Below, one piece after another: positions 1-11,772 of a stretch of 64,000 bases of DNA (positions are counted from its first letter, which is position 1; the number at the start of each line of letters is the position of its first letter). The DNA is from Sphagnum magellanicum. Lineage: Eukaryota; Streptophyta; Sphagnopsida; Sphagnales; Sphagnaceae. The notes beneath the pieces are model-generated. The model was given only the letters and a program-made list of their open reading frames with translations. It had not been told where the DNA came from and did not search any database. The position numbers and the translations under genes are program-made. Location: NCBI GenBank assembly GCA_021904315.1, contig CM038910.1, positions 9,920,001-9,984,000 on the forward strand, read 5' to 3'.

Positions 1-1700
1 TTGAAGAAAATATATAATAAGATTGTATTAGGTCCCATATGTTTAAACCCAAAAAATTTCCCCCCAATTGAATATAAAATATTTTTGATAGTACATGAAT
101 TATCAACAAATTTTGACATATAATTAAATAATTAATAGACCATTATTTTAGATAATTTAAATGATTAATTATCAAGAATTAGATAATCATTTATTTATTT
201 GGAATAATTAACTATTCATTTGGCTTAACTTCATTTATTTGGATAATAAAAAGTTGGATCTAAAAATCAAATTAACTTTATTTGATTGATTAACTTTAAT
301 ATATTTTTATTTTAATACGTGATTAAAATCACTATTTAAGATAACTATTCCATGTTATAGATTGCATGTTCAGCTTTTTCATGAAAAATTCATACACCAA
401 AATAAGTTTGATCACAATTGCCATTATACTATTTGTTCCACAAACAATACAATTTTTTTTCAAATTCATGAAACAAAATAAAAATCATAGTACTCCTAAT
501 CAACAACCCCAGCCTCACACCTTTGTTAACATATTATTTTGAAATTAATTAATTATTTTAGATTGACCCAAAATGTAGATATTACATTTAGGGTAGGATC
601 TTCATTTAAACCAATATTATACATCATGAAAAATAAAGTTTACATAAAGACTTGTGTTATAAATCTATAAAATATAAAATATTTTTGACCCACTATATGA
701 ATATTTTAACCAAGAAAATATTTACTATATATCATAAAAGTATAAATTAAAATTTCAATTAAACATAGGATTAATATATGGGAGACATCATTTTTATTAT
801 TATGTGAAACAAAAAAAAAAAAGTAGAAAATTACGTGCTTTGAATTTTTTTAAACATAATTTAAAATCTTGTTAAATTAAAGACTTTATATTTTATGTTT
901 TTAGTATGAATATACAACTTTAAAAGGGGAAAAAAAATATGAACATCTTTGAAAAATATTTAAGCTTCAACATTTTATTTTTTGATCTTGACAAACTTTG
1001 TATTGCATTTAGGGTTGGGTTTTCACAGAAGGTTTGTTTTTTACCTTTGTGTGATAACTCCAACCTAATTTTCGCAATCTCTTTGAAGAAGATATAGAAT
1101 GAAATTGGATTGTTTCACATATGTCTAAACCCTAAAATTTTCCCCCTAATTTAATATAAAATATTTATGATAATTAATGAATTATCAACAAAATTTGTCA
1201 TATAATTAAATAATTAATAGACCATTATTTCAGATAATTTAGATGATTAATTATCAAGAATCAGATAATCATTTATTTATTTAAAATAATTAACTAATCA
1301 TTTGGCTTAAATTTATTTACTTAAAAATAAAAAGTTGGATTTAATCAGATTAATTAATTTGATATTTGATTTATTAACTTTAGTATATTTTTGTTTTAAT
1401 AAGTTTTTGAAATCACTATTTAAGATAATTATTCCATGTTATAGATTGCAAGTTCAACTTTTTCATGAAAAGTTTTTACACCAAAATAAGCTTGATCACA
1501 ATTGTCATTGTATTATTTGTTCCACAAACAATAGAACCTCTTTTAAAATTCATGAAAAAAAATAAGAATCATGGATTCCTAATCAACAACCCCAACCTCC
1601 ATACACACTTTTGTTAACATATGATTTTGAAATTAACTAATTATTTTAGAGTGACCCAAAATGCAGGTATTACATTTAGGGTAGGATCTTCATATAAAGA
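1..1700. repeat. Approximately 1.08-kb direct duplication, AT-rich
   Basis: Bases 1-620 recur at 1083-1700 with scattered substitutions and small indels. Shared landmarks are the TTGAAGAA start, the TTTCCCCCC tract, the GATTGCATGTTCAGC-type block and the TTTAGGGTAGGATCTTC end. A third partial copy of the start lies at about 2405-2540. The short open frame at 1335-1565 falls inside the repeat, has no recognisable domain and is not called as a gene. The intervening 620-1080 is AT-rich with nothing recognised. Confidence 0.75.
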
Positions 1701-1965
1701 ACCTTAAACCCACATGCATACTTTCGGAGTGACCCTAAATGCAGGTATTACATTTAGGGTGGGATCTTCATATAAAGAACCCTAAACCCCACATGCGTAC
1801 TTTCGGAGTGACCCTAAATGCAAGTATTGCATTTAGGGTGGGATCTTCATATAAAGAACCCTAAACCCCACATGCGTACTTTCTGAGTGACCCCAAATGC
1901 AGGTATTGCATTTAGGGTAGGGTTTTTTCAAAGTGACTTTGCATATGCATATTATGTTTAGGGCT
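1651..1965. repeat. 79-bp tandem repeat array 1, telo-box bearing
   Basis: Four units start with GTGACCC(A/T)AAATGCAGG at about 1651, 1729, 1808 and 1887, a spacing of 78-79 bp. Each unit contains TTTAGGGT, and most also contain CCCTAAACCCC, which are the two orientations of the plant telomere heptamer. Units are roughly 90% alike. The array is degenerate at its right edge. Bases 1965-2700 that follow are AT-rich repeat debris with no gene. Confidence 0.85.
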
Positions 1966-2704
1966 AGGTCTTCACTTAAGGGTATCCAAACCATTTAAAT
2001 GGGTTTTTTTGAAACGTGGGTATTACATTTAGGTTTGTTTTTTCATTTCAACTTGAAATACCCAAACTTATACTTACCTTTACCAACTAGAATTTTGGGG
2101 TTTCGTTGCAATACCTACACCCGTACTTACTTTTACCAACTGGAATTTTGGGGCATAATTTCAATACTTGCATTTGTACTTACTTTTACCAAACCCTAAC
2201 AAACAAAATCTTAGTGATATATGCCCTAAACCTAAAAAATTATATAAGCTATACAAATCATATAATGCAAAATAAACTAATTTAAAAGAACATAGGAAAA
2301 AATTTAAAAACCAAAATTCAAAGGTTTTAAACTATAAATATTTATTAAGTGAAAGAAAATACGTTAATCTTTTAAAATAATCAAATAAATTTCATATAAA
2401 ACCAAAAGAAAAGATATGTGTTTTATCTTTGTGTGATCCTTCCAACCTAATTTTTCCACTCTTTTTGAAGAAGATATAAAATGCAATTGTATTACTTCAC
2501 ATATGTGTAAACCCTAAAATTTTCCCCCCAAATTTAGCCTACTCTAGATTAATTACTATACATTTGTGAAAAACTTATTAATTAATTTGTGTCTCAACCC
2601 TAAACCTAAAAATTTCCCCCCAAATTTAGCTTACTTTAAATTAATTACTATACATTTATGAAAAACTTATCAATTAATTTATGTGTCTCAACCTTAAACC
2701 TAAT

Positions 2705-2784
2705 GGTTAAGTTAGTATGGTATGTAATTAATAGAGTAGCTAGGTTAGTAGGGTAGGTGGTTAGTACAGTAGCTTGGTTAGCGG
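2705..2784. repeat. 33-bp tandem repeat, left flank of array 2
   Basis: AGCTAGG (2738) and AGCTTGG (2771) mark units 33 bp apart within GTAGCTAGGTTAGTAGGG-type sequence. The same 33-bp family reappears on the right side of the neighbouring 79-bp array. Confidence 0.65.
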
Positions 2785-3065
2785 TGTGACCCAAAATGCA
2801 AATATTGCATTTAGGGTATGATCTTCGTATAAAGATGTTTAAACCTCACATGTGTATTTTCGAAATGACCCAAAATGCAGGTATTGCATTTAGGGTATGA
2901 TCTTCGTATAAAGATGTTTAAACCTCACATGTGTATTTTCGAAATGACCCAAAATGCAGGTATTGCATTTAGGGTATGATCTTCGTATAAAGAAAGCTTA
3001 AACCCCACATGCGTACTTTCGAAATGGCCCAAAATGCAAGTATTGCATTTAGGGTAAGGTTTTTA
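2785..3065. repeat. 79-bp tandem repeat array 2
   Basis: CCAAAATGCA begins at 2791, 2870, 2949 and 3029, giving periods of 79, 79 and 80 bp. Units contain GCATTTAGGGTATGATC and are clearly related to the array at 1651-1965, but share their own variants (CTTCGTATAAAG), so this block amplified separately. Confidence 0.88.
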
Positions 3066-3232
3066 GGGTAGGGTATGTAATTAATAGGGTAGCTAGGTTA
3101 GTAGGGTAGGTGGTGAGTACAGTAGCTAGGTTAGTAGGGTAGGTGATGAGTATAGTAGCTAGGTTAATAGGGTAGGTGGTAAGTACAGTAGCTAAGTTAG
3201 TAGGGCAGGTGGTGAGTGCAGTAGCTAGGTAG
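3066..3232. repeat. 33-bp tandem repeat, right flank of array 2
   Basis: AGCTA(G/A)G recurs at 3091, 3124, 3157, 3190 and 3223, exactly 33 bp apart, within the unit GTAGCTAGGTTAGTAGGG followed by TAGGTGGTGAGTACA. The open frame on the minus strand across 3197-3409 reads partly through this array and is not gene-like. Confidence 0.88.
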
Positions 3233-3424
3233 AAAAGTGAACAGGGTAGCTATGTGTGAGGTCAGGTCCAGGGAAAAATGAACATGAACCAAAAAAAATA
3301 AAAAAATACAATGGTCAGTAGCAAAAAGAAATGGACTGTCATGAACCCCATCCGGCGCCAAATGAAAAAACGTAACCCATCCAGTGGACAGAACGGCCAA
3401 TTGGTGCATTGGTGGCTGTTAATT

Positions 3425-3850
3425 CACTCTAGCCGCTAACCACCCTGGTTAGCAAGGGTACTAGGACCCAATGGAAAAAAGTACATGGTTGGAATTACAT
3501 ATAGTAAAGGACGTTGGGATGTGAAGCATCATTTCATCCACCTGTCTCGTCATCCATTCATCCGTCCGTCCGATCATCCATCCGTCCTGTCATGGTCTGT
3601 TTAAAAAATTGTGACAGTTGTTTAAAAAAATTTGTACTTCATATCCGGTTTCGTAATATGTACCGTCAAATACACACACCTGCGCATTAGGCAGGGGGTT
3701 CAAACTAGTGTTATGTAAAGACTGATGAGTTAGTTATTTTTAGGTGGGTGTTAGAATAGAAACTAAGCTAACCACCGTGATTAGCTAGCATACTGGAGTC
3801 TGGAACACAACGGAAAACTATTTCATACATCGACCCATGTCATTCCAAGT
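3425..3850. repeat. Dispersed repeat with TTAACCACC..TGGTTAGC motif
   Basis: The block near 3430-3490 (a CTAACCACCCTGGTTAGC-type motif followed by CCAATGGAAAAAAG) recurs in degenerate form at 3768-3825 and in reverse orientation at about 41665-41722. Between the first two copies (3535-3600) is a short CATCCATCCGTCC-type imperfect microsatellite. Bases 3232-3425 hold nothing recognised. Confidence 0.55.
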
Positions 3851-3974
3851 GTTTGTTTATTTTCAAATTTCTAATGTTGCATCTTATGCAAGCATCCCAA
3901 GAGGGATTTAGCATTAATAAGTACCCCTTGTTTATAATGGGGGTCTTTGCTTAGGCCAAAAATGGTGACGAACA

Positions 3975-4330
3975 GTTTTCAAAAGGGAAATTTCATGCAG
4001 CCAATGGGAAGGTTCAGCATGTACTCAAAGTGCCTTGATTTTTTTTCTTTTAAGTTTTGGATGGGGGTAGGGTTTTTTTCATTTTTCCTTTGTTCCCAAC
4101 TTGCTCCTTTCAAGTTCTCAATCTGTTCCTTAGGTTCCCAATGTGTTCCCCAAAGGTGTTCCCAATAGCACCTCACTTACATCCCATATGTTTTGCTCAA
4201 AGTCTTCCCCTTCTCACCTATATGGTTGGGCCAGAGGAAGTGGCACTACATCTTTCCATAGAATTTTTTATTTTGGGGAGCCTCCATGGTTTCAACTTTT
4301 TTTTGCATTAGGCCAATCAAATTTAGCTCA
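3975..4330 (-). repeat. Dispersed repeat with TTGGGAACA motifs (copy 1)
   Basis: Read on the minus strand this block has GTGCTATTGGGAACA followed by several spaced GGGAAC(A/C) motifs, then a segment ending near a GGCTGCATGAAATTTCCC-type motif. The same order occurs on the plus strand at 59310-59570. Open frames over it in both places start with the same short peptide (MRCYWEH) because the repeat is shared, not because a gene is conserved. It is probably a relic of an unclassified transposable element. Confidence 0.6.
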
Positions 4331-4639
4331 TTGCTTTTAAAAAAAAGGTTGAACTTGTGAGGCACCCCCCACTAATTAATATGAAACAGAATAAGTACCC
4401 CCAGTATGTGTACAAGTTTCTAGAACGTGTCCACAAGATGAAAAAAGATGGTACAAAATATCCTCCTTGCTCTAAAGTGTGAGTGAAATATGTGGGGAAA
4501 GTGTTTCAATTTTTCAATTTTTGTTTCAAAAAAGAAGTTGGCGATCCCCCCCCTCCCCTAAACAAAAAAAATTGTAACAAAATATTCTTTTTTTCATTTT
4601 TACTAATGTGAACCTGGTGCATAATGCACCCATCGAGCT

Positions 4640-4850
4640 TCCCCCCGCCCGGTCCTTCCTCGCCCGTGCCCCCCACTCCGCCCGGTCCTTCCCTGCCCGT
4701 GCCCCCCCCTTCGCCCAGTCCTTCCTCACATGTGCCCCCCCTTCGCCCAGTCCTTCCTCACATGTGCCCCCCCCTGGCCCGTGCTGGCCCCCCTCGCCCG
4801 GTCCTTCCCCGCCCGTCCCCCCCCTGCTGGCCCCCCCTGTCAGTTGGGTA
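4640..4850. repeat. C-rich 33-bp minisatellite
   Basis: GCCC(G/A)GTCCTTCC begins units at 4647, 4680, 4713 and 4745 (periods 33, 33, 32), followed by a shortened unit at 4777 and another at 4796. The strand asymmetry is strong, with nearly all guanines on one strand. This explains the proline-rich and glycine-rich open frames on the two strands, which are low-complexity artefacts. Bases 4330-4640 upstream hold no recognisable gene. Confidence 0.9.
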
Positions 4851-4882
4851 ATAACTGTCACAGAAAACAAAACCACACTAGT

Positions 4883-4928
4883 GTCCGTCTGTCCAGGCAG
4901 TGCCTGGAAACTGCCCGGACAGACAGAC
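4883..4928. repeat. 18-bp inverted repeat (hairpin)
   Basis: The left arm (4883-4900) and right arm (4911-4928) are reverse complements with about 16 of 18 positions matching, around a 10-nt loop. The arms contain TGTCC(A/G)GGCAG, and the right arm runs into a short (GACA)n tract. It directly follows the C-rich minisatellite and could be the end of a small palindromic element. Confidence 0.75.
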
Positions 4929-5039
4929 AGACAAACACCACTATAGCTTTAATATATAAGATTCTTCACATTTGTGCGTAATTTCTTAACACTAAACAAT
5001 AAGGCTAAACATCATGGTGTGTTGCTTGTTGTTAGTTGC

Positions 5040-6320
5040 ATCTTATTCCATAAGCGGAACCTAAATAATACATCAGGAAAATGGTCCAACACCTTATTAA
5101 CAAGTGACCATACAATTTCCAAAAATTCTCCTCAAGTCTAAGGTAAACTGGCCCATCACTAATCACCTGCCTATGACCGAACATTTATTTATATCTTCAT
5201 CATATGAGCTTCATTTTGAGTGATTAAAAAGGTTAGGGGAGTGCTACCTCAAGCTCTAGAAATCATCTTTGAAGTGCAAAGGAGTAATGAAAAAATAACA
5301 AGAAGAAAAACAAACTTTTCAACTTGCAAAATGTTTTTTTTTCTTTTTTCTTCTCATTGACCCCTCCTACTTTCAAACCTCGTAACTTTCTTATTTTTTT
5401 TTAAACGATTTAAAATGTTATAAGAGTGCCACCTGAACTTTACAAATCGTCTTTGAACTCTAATAACAACATACAAGGAATTTTTTTGGGTGTTTAGGAA
5501 TCGGCCTTTGTAGCATTCAATGGTTTTTTTTTTTGAGTTCTTGATTGGGGGGTTGTAACTTTCTCAATTCTATTATGTTTTTGATGGTTTTTAGTGCGCC
5601 AAATGCATCAATAAAAGGGGTTCAAGTTTTTTTTGACACCAAAAACAATGGAGCCCTCCCCTTGGATCCGGCCTAGCCTAAATGCTTAAGTGTTTGATCA
5701 GTAACCGGTTTACACTATAAGAAATAAAACTTTCAATAAAACTTGGTTGTGAACAAAATATTTTTATAAATTTTAATTAATTTTCAATGATGAAATCATT
5801 CTGAATTCAAAAAAAAAATCTTAATTAATTTGAAAATTACAAAATCATGACCATGCACATTACATCATTGACAATTGTTTGACAATACCAAAAATACAAC
5901 AAGGGGCTTTATGATTTGAAAGAGTTAAGGTGTGATAAAAAAAAAAAAAAAAAACACCAATTTTAATATATAGATATCTATAACAACATTCTAATGTGGC
6001 ACGTTGTAGTTGGTTCTATTGTGAGCTCATTATTCAACTAATTCTTCCTTCCAAAACCAATTTTTATAAATTACTTGAATTTCTGATTATAGAAACTATT
6101 CAAACTCAATATCTCTAACATGTTTGGTCTAAAAATTCAAAATCAACTCTATTAAGCCCTACTTAAATTGACAGCTTCCAACAATATCAATAATGCACTA
6201 CATTTTTTAGTTTTAATTTTTTAAATAACTTTATTTGCTCTGTGGGAATAATGTTGCAAGAAGGTAAACTACCCACTCTTGGGCTAGAAGCAAGGCTATA
6301 GGTATTTTTTTTTAAATATG
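5040..6320 (+). repeat. Upstream part of copia relic A, shared with relic B
   Basis: Non-coding AT-rich sequence that aligns in order with 35590-36096: an ACCATACAATTT block, AAAACTTTCAATAAA, CATGCACATTACATCATTGACAA, GAGTTAAGGTGTGAT and CATTCTAATGTGGCA. The segment CGGAACCTAAATAATACA (about 5053-5090) also occurs at 27543-27585, where it abuts a truncated aldo-keto reductase exon. No open reading frame is preserved. Confidence 0.6.
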
Positions 6321-7265
6321 TAATGTATTTATTGTTTATGTTGATGATTATATATTAATCAACAACACAAAGTTTAATTGAACAAACAAAGTCTATTTTC
6401 AAACAAAAATTCAATATGAAAGATGATGGAGAACTTCATTACACCTTAGGCAATGCCATCCTTCACAATCGAAAAGAAGGATGGACTATTCTACATCAAA
6501 AAAGATATTTAATTTCAAAATTACAAAAATTTTGTATGCTCAATTCTAATCCACTTAGTAACCCATGCAAGTGGGCACAAGACTAAATAAAGATGATTTT
6601 TTTTAAAAAATTATTATGCAAGTTATGATGGATAAATATCCATATTCAAAAATAGTCGATATCTTTGTATATGTATTCAATTGTTAATAAACTAAATTGT
6701 GCATTTGCCATAAGTAGTTTTGGACGCTATCTTTCCAATCTAAAAGATGTACAAATCCAAGTTTTTAAACATATTATGCGATATTTCAAAGGAACACTAA
6801 GCTATGGCATCAAATATCAAAATTTTGAAAATGGTCAAATTTTACATGGATATTCCAATGCAATTGGGCCATAGACAAAAATATTTGACATTCTACATTG
6901 GGCTAATGTTTTATGCTTGTTAAAAGAATAATTTCAAGGGCAAATAAGAAACAAATTGTTCTCTCTTCCACAAAATTTGAATACAATGTGTTGGTTAAAG
7001 CAACAACTAAAGCCCTATGGTTATAACATCCTATTACAATTTATTAAGATTCCCAAAGTGTCATAGCCCTTAATGAAAACCTTGAACATCATTCTTGAAG
7101 GAAGCATGTTGATACCCAATACCATTTTATTTGAAAGTAGGTTTTTGAAAAACATATTCATGTCAAGTATACTTTTATTTTAGTCATGACAACAAATATT
7201 TTAACAAAAGTCTTGCCTCAAGAAAAACATTATTTTTGCATGAAGGAGTTAGATGCATGAAAATT
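6320..7265 (+). pseudogene. Ty1-copia pol relic A (RT end, RNase H)
   Basis: Translation across stops and frameshifts gives the end of a Ty1-copia polymerase. The order is the YVDD reverse-transcriptase box (near 6336), a KMKD-like plus GELHYTLG stretch, DKYPYSKIV, the RNase H lead-in with CAFAISSFGRYLSN and KDVQIQVFKHIMRYFKGTL (6665-6874), a SxKQIVLSSTKFEY block, a DSQS(V)IAL block, and the terminal motif KVLPQEKHYFCMKEL (near 7215-7250). Intact Ty1-copia pol is about 1,300 residues and encodes protease, integrase, RT and RNase H; only the last third is left and it is full of lesions. It is a sister copy of relic B at 38215-39075. It is dead as a coding unit. Confidence 0.85.
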
Positions 7266-7560
7266 ATCAAAGATCCTTTCAAAACCCAATGCTTTGATTT
7301 CTAAAGTGGACAATTTTCCCATTATCCAAGGCTCCATTCATGTCGTAGTCACTTGCATCAGATCTGAAATTTCCAACATCTCTTACAAATATTGTGGATT
7401 CAATCATTATTTTCCATATGGTTCATTATTTTGGCCACAATCAAGACCCAAAGAATTTTCTTCTCCAATAATCAGTCCTCTTTTCACACCCACAACATAT
7501 AAATGTTGGAGTGGGAAAAGATATGAACACAAACAAAAGCATGAGCTAAAATTGATGTTG
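7265..7560 (+). repeat. Post-pol segment of copia relic A
   Basis: Non-coding sequence after the RNase H end, aligned closely with 39075-39350. Shared landmarks include AACCCAATGCTTTGATT, TTCCCATTATCCAAGGCT, TATTGTGGATTCAATCATTA and TAAATGTTGGAGTGG. The opposed open frames at 7294-7647 lie here and are unsupported. Bases 7560-8590 beyond it hold an unclassified AT-rich tract with a GGA-rich patch at about 8385-8475 and no recognisable gene. Confidence 0.6.
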
Positions 7561-8594
7561 GGCCCAATTAGCTTAACCCAAATTTGGTTAAGCATAATTA
7601 AACCAACTAATGAAATTTTGGGGGTTAACCTGAGGTTCATGGGATAGGATAATAGTTGATTTTATCTAGGGTGGATTACTAAGGGATGGGTGCCCTAGTT
7701 AGGATAACTAAACTAGGTTAAAATAGGGTGATCATGTCCTAGCCTAGGATGGATAAGTCTATTATATAATAAGGTATGGATATGGGGGAAAAGGCTTTTA
7801 GGAAGGCACTAAAATTTAGGTTTAGGTCAAGACAATGACCATTCTTATTCCTAAAACTTGTTAACCACCCTCACTATTCTAAATGATGAGTAATCTATGA
7901 GGAAGTGGGAGGGAGTGAAGAATGACAATGATGAGTAGTATGAAAGTTGGGTTGATGGGGGGATTGGATGTATCATGAAAAGGCAAGATCACAAGAAGAG
8001 GCCATTGCATCATGAGGAAATGAGCTACCCAAGTGCATCCAACCAAGTAGCTATGGAAATGGAGGTGGAGGACCTCATTTTGCATGTCATGTGTGTCGGG
8101 TGTGAGTTTTTTACTTAGGGCCACACCTCCATGAGGATTTATTCCAATGATTTTTTAATTTTTTTACGTTTGACCTAACACCTAGTTGCTATTAGTGGTG
8201 TTCATGGTGTGGTTTGACCTACCATCACTAGCACCACCACCACCGCTTTCTTAGCTTCGCTAAAATAGGTACATTAAACTAGTGGGTTATGGTGGTTGTT
8301 CAAGTGATTTTGTTGAGTGTTCCATTCAAGGGCAAAGGTGGGAAGAGGTACATAGATCTTGTGTTAGGCTTGGTAAAAGGAATAAAAAAGGAGGAGGAGG
8401 AGGAGGGGACTAACATGAGGAGGAAATAGAAGGTTTGCCCTCTTGTGTGAGAACAAAGGAAATAAGAAGAGGAGGATTGGTCTCAAGGAGCTTGAGTAGG
8501 TAATGTTTGTTAGTAGGGCTATGAATGGAAGGTGAAGAAATCAAAGAAGGAAAGAAGGTAGAACTACATCAGAAACTTACCCCTTCTTTGTATG

Positions 8595-9250
8595 AGTGCT
8601 TTTACAACACCTTAACAATATGTTCAACATTTAATGTTGATACAATCATTGATATGATGTTAAGGTGACATTGTAACAACATGTCTTTAAATGGCATTGA
8701 TATTATACTAAACATTTGACATCTTATCAATATTAAATTAATGAAAAAAATATGACCAACATTAGCACAACATACATTAATAAGTCATCAAATTGATGAC
8801 CATATGTTGAAGATTCGATGCTAATATGGTCATTGATACAATATGTTGATGGCATTATAACAATATGTATTGAGTTAACATTGGGATTGTTTTGACATAA
8901 TTTACAATTTTTTCAACACGCATTCAATGGATAAGATCTTGTTAATGCTGAGACAACACAAATTGGTTAGCTATTGAATTGATGTTGTTACAACCTTCAT
9001 AAAGGTGGAACTTCAATGTCATTGCATATCACATAAAATCAACACATTAAAAATGTTAAAACAATGGTACTCATTGTCACAACATTAATACAATCCTATG
9101 AATTGCTGCAATATTAAATGGGAAAATGACAAGCATTGATTCAATATAAATCAAATCTTGCATTTGATAAATGTTGAAATAACTAATAGTATTGTTTTGA
9201 CATTGATTCATAGCAAATCAATACAACATTGCATTTATATTGTTCCATAT
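8595..9250. repeat. Field of short direct and inverted AACATT-type motifs
   Basis: About 650 bp are packed with variants of AACATT(A/G), its complement (T/C)AATGTT, and TTGATACAAT or TGTTGATAC. Some form small palindromes such as AACATTTAATGTTG at 8623-8640. Such dense subterminal motif arrays in both orientations are typical of DNA transposon ends, notably CACTA/Spm types. No clear terminal inverted repeat or target duplication could be placed, so the class is open. Confidence 0.45.
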
Positions 9251-11772
9251 AAACTATATAAAAATATATGTATTATATATAGGTAAAGTGAAAAAAAATC
9301 CAAGTCTTGCACTTGAATTGATATATAAATAAAGCTTTGAACTAAAGTTCCAACAACAAGAAGAACTCTTTATAGTGGTCTGGTGCATCACTAATTTACT
9401 TGTTTATTTCCTTCATTATAAAGGATATGCTTGAAGAATCTTGAGTGGAACTACTACTCAAGCATCACCCAAGAATAAAAAATGTATTATCAATGTTAAG
9501 GTTTTGTGACAACTAGGTCCAACACAAGGAACCTAGATTTTTACTACATAAAGATCTCATCAAATGAATGCCAATGTTCTGCCATTACAACATACACTAT
9601 AGTCTTCCTTCTATCCTAGAATTTGAACACATGTTGCCATGTAAGAAAACCAAGGGTTACCTAAAAATGGAAGTTGAATGTAAAAGTGCAAGCCAATAAA
9701 AAAATCTAGAAAAAGAGGTATTTGTAATAAATTCAAAAATCCCAAAAAATAACCCTTCCAATCATGATACCAAAAAGGTGTTACCTAATTGTAAATGGAA
9801 TTCAATGTCAAATCCAAGGGTAGGATATTCAGGCATAAACCAAAGATTAGATGCTTCATTGGACATACTGCAACACAATAACCCATGTGAAAAGGGCAGT
9901 AAGATAATGAAAAAACCCAAGTTAAATTCATCCAGACTACATGAAGATTCACCCATTTTAGGAGAAAAGAAGGTTTGCAAGCTCAAAGGGAAAAGGAAAA
10001 AGAAACTCACCTTATATTCTTTGCTACGTCCTTAAAACTAATAGTGAGACATTATTGTATACATAACAGCAAGCTAAATTGTCTTCTCATTTGTTCTTGT
10101 CCTCTTGTCAGGCCTTAGCTCTTGAGTAGCATCCACGCCCATGTGAAAATAAAATTACCTTCCTCTATGAACTCACCCAATTCTTCAATCTATAATCCAT
10201 TCAATGATTTTAGATTTGTAATTTGTGGGTCACCTTCAACATCTTATAGTCTTTCATCAATGTTAGGGCTAACCAATGCACCAATAGTGCTTACTCTGAA
10301 CGACCTTGAGTTGTTTTCAAAAACAATGCGCAAACTTCAACACACACATGTTGCATGGTGATGGATAAAAAGTTCAACACCATTTTTTGTTTTTGATTAT
10401 CCACACAAGTAGGCAATAAAAAAAACTCTAGGATGTACTCATCACTGCCAATATGAATGCTTTGAAGGTAAGTAGCAATAATAATAGTGAGGCCAAACAA
10501 ACGAGCATAATGATTGAGAAGATAATCAATCTTCTTAAGCTCTTGAGATCTAGTTCAAATGAAGGTTGGTTAGAAACATAGGCTACTAAGAAGCCCCTAC
10601 CCCTTCTCCAAAAAGTATTATAAGCAAGTACGGTAGAATCCCCAAACACAAGGATCATTGACATAATGAAAACCATCTGCAATTTTGAGGCACACATGAC
10701 CCCTACCACCTAAACTATTATTGTTGCTACTATTGCTTTCATTTGAATTAACAAAGATTGTCCTATTTTGTCATTGCTCTCTATGACATTCATGGCATGA
10801 CACGTGACAATGTTAGGAACCCAAATCTATGCAAGAGGCAGGTTGTGAATCTCACACACTACGGTCAACAACTTAGCAATCTTTGTTAGTGCAACTTAAT
10901 GTGCAAAAAATGAGTATTGAGTAGGGTTACCAAAATGTCCTTGAACTCCTCAACAAATGTTGTAACATTCAAGCTCTATTTCATTTGTTGTTTCAAGCAA
11001 TCAAAGAAACCACCAACAACTAGTAGGAATTAACAACACTGCACTCTTGAATGGAAGGTATACAAACAATCCTTGTATCCCCCCCTCTAAGAGTATTACT
11101 CCCTTTTGCATCTATCCACAACTTCCTGCATCATAACCTTAAACTTACTTAAGCCATCAACTTCAATAAGATATTAGAAAGAGGACATCCATGTGATTGG
11201 AAAGACAACTCTTCTTTGAAGGTAATTAATATATCAATTGTAGCAATATGACAACAACAATGAATGTAATCCATTCCATAGCAAGGTAGCAAATATTGCA
11301 AATTCACGAATATTCTCCATTTTGTAGTAAAGCTACCAAAGATTATAGAATTTGCAGTAAAAACAAGGAATCCAAGTATATAAAATCAAAACCCAAAACT
11401 ATAGGTTTCAGCAACCTCAAAATTATGTGATATCATTAAGCCTAATTTGGCAACGTGAATTGAAGTAGACTTCCCTCCCTATGCAAAGCACTCTTGAATG
11501 TACTAAGATGCTTGTTCATCTTCACTAATTTTTTCAATGGAAAATTAGCTAATTTGCATGCATTATGGCATCACATTTGGGAGGATATTTGTCGTTTGCA
11601 TATTCCTCCTCATGGGGATGATCCAGGATTTGGAACTTTTTCAACATAAGAATGACATCCATAATCATGTCTTCAAGGAGCTTCATATTGTGGGGTTGTA
11701 CGTGGCCATCCACATGTGACAAGTTTTATCCTCCATCACAAGTTTCAACAAGTAGAAAAAGAAAGAAGCTTG

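Noticed and set aside
4526..4981. Proline-rich and glycine-rich open frames on both strands over 4526-4981
   Set aside because: They are translations of the C-rich 33-bp minisatellite; all frames are open only because the repeat lacks A/T-rich stops.
7294..7647. 117-codon frame on the plus strand and its minus-strand partner
   Set aside because: The region is a non-coding post-pol block also present at 39075-39350, where the same frame is not kept.
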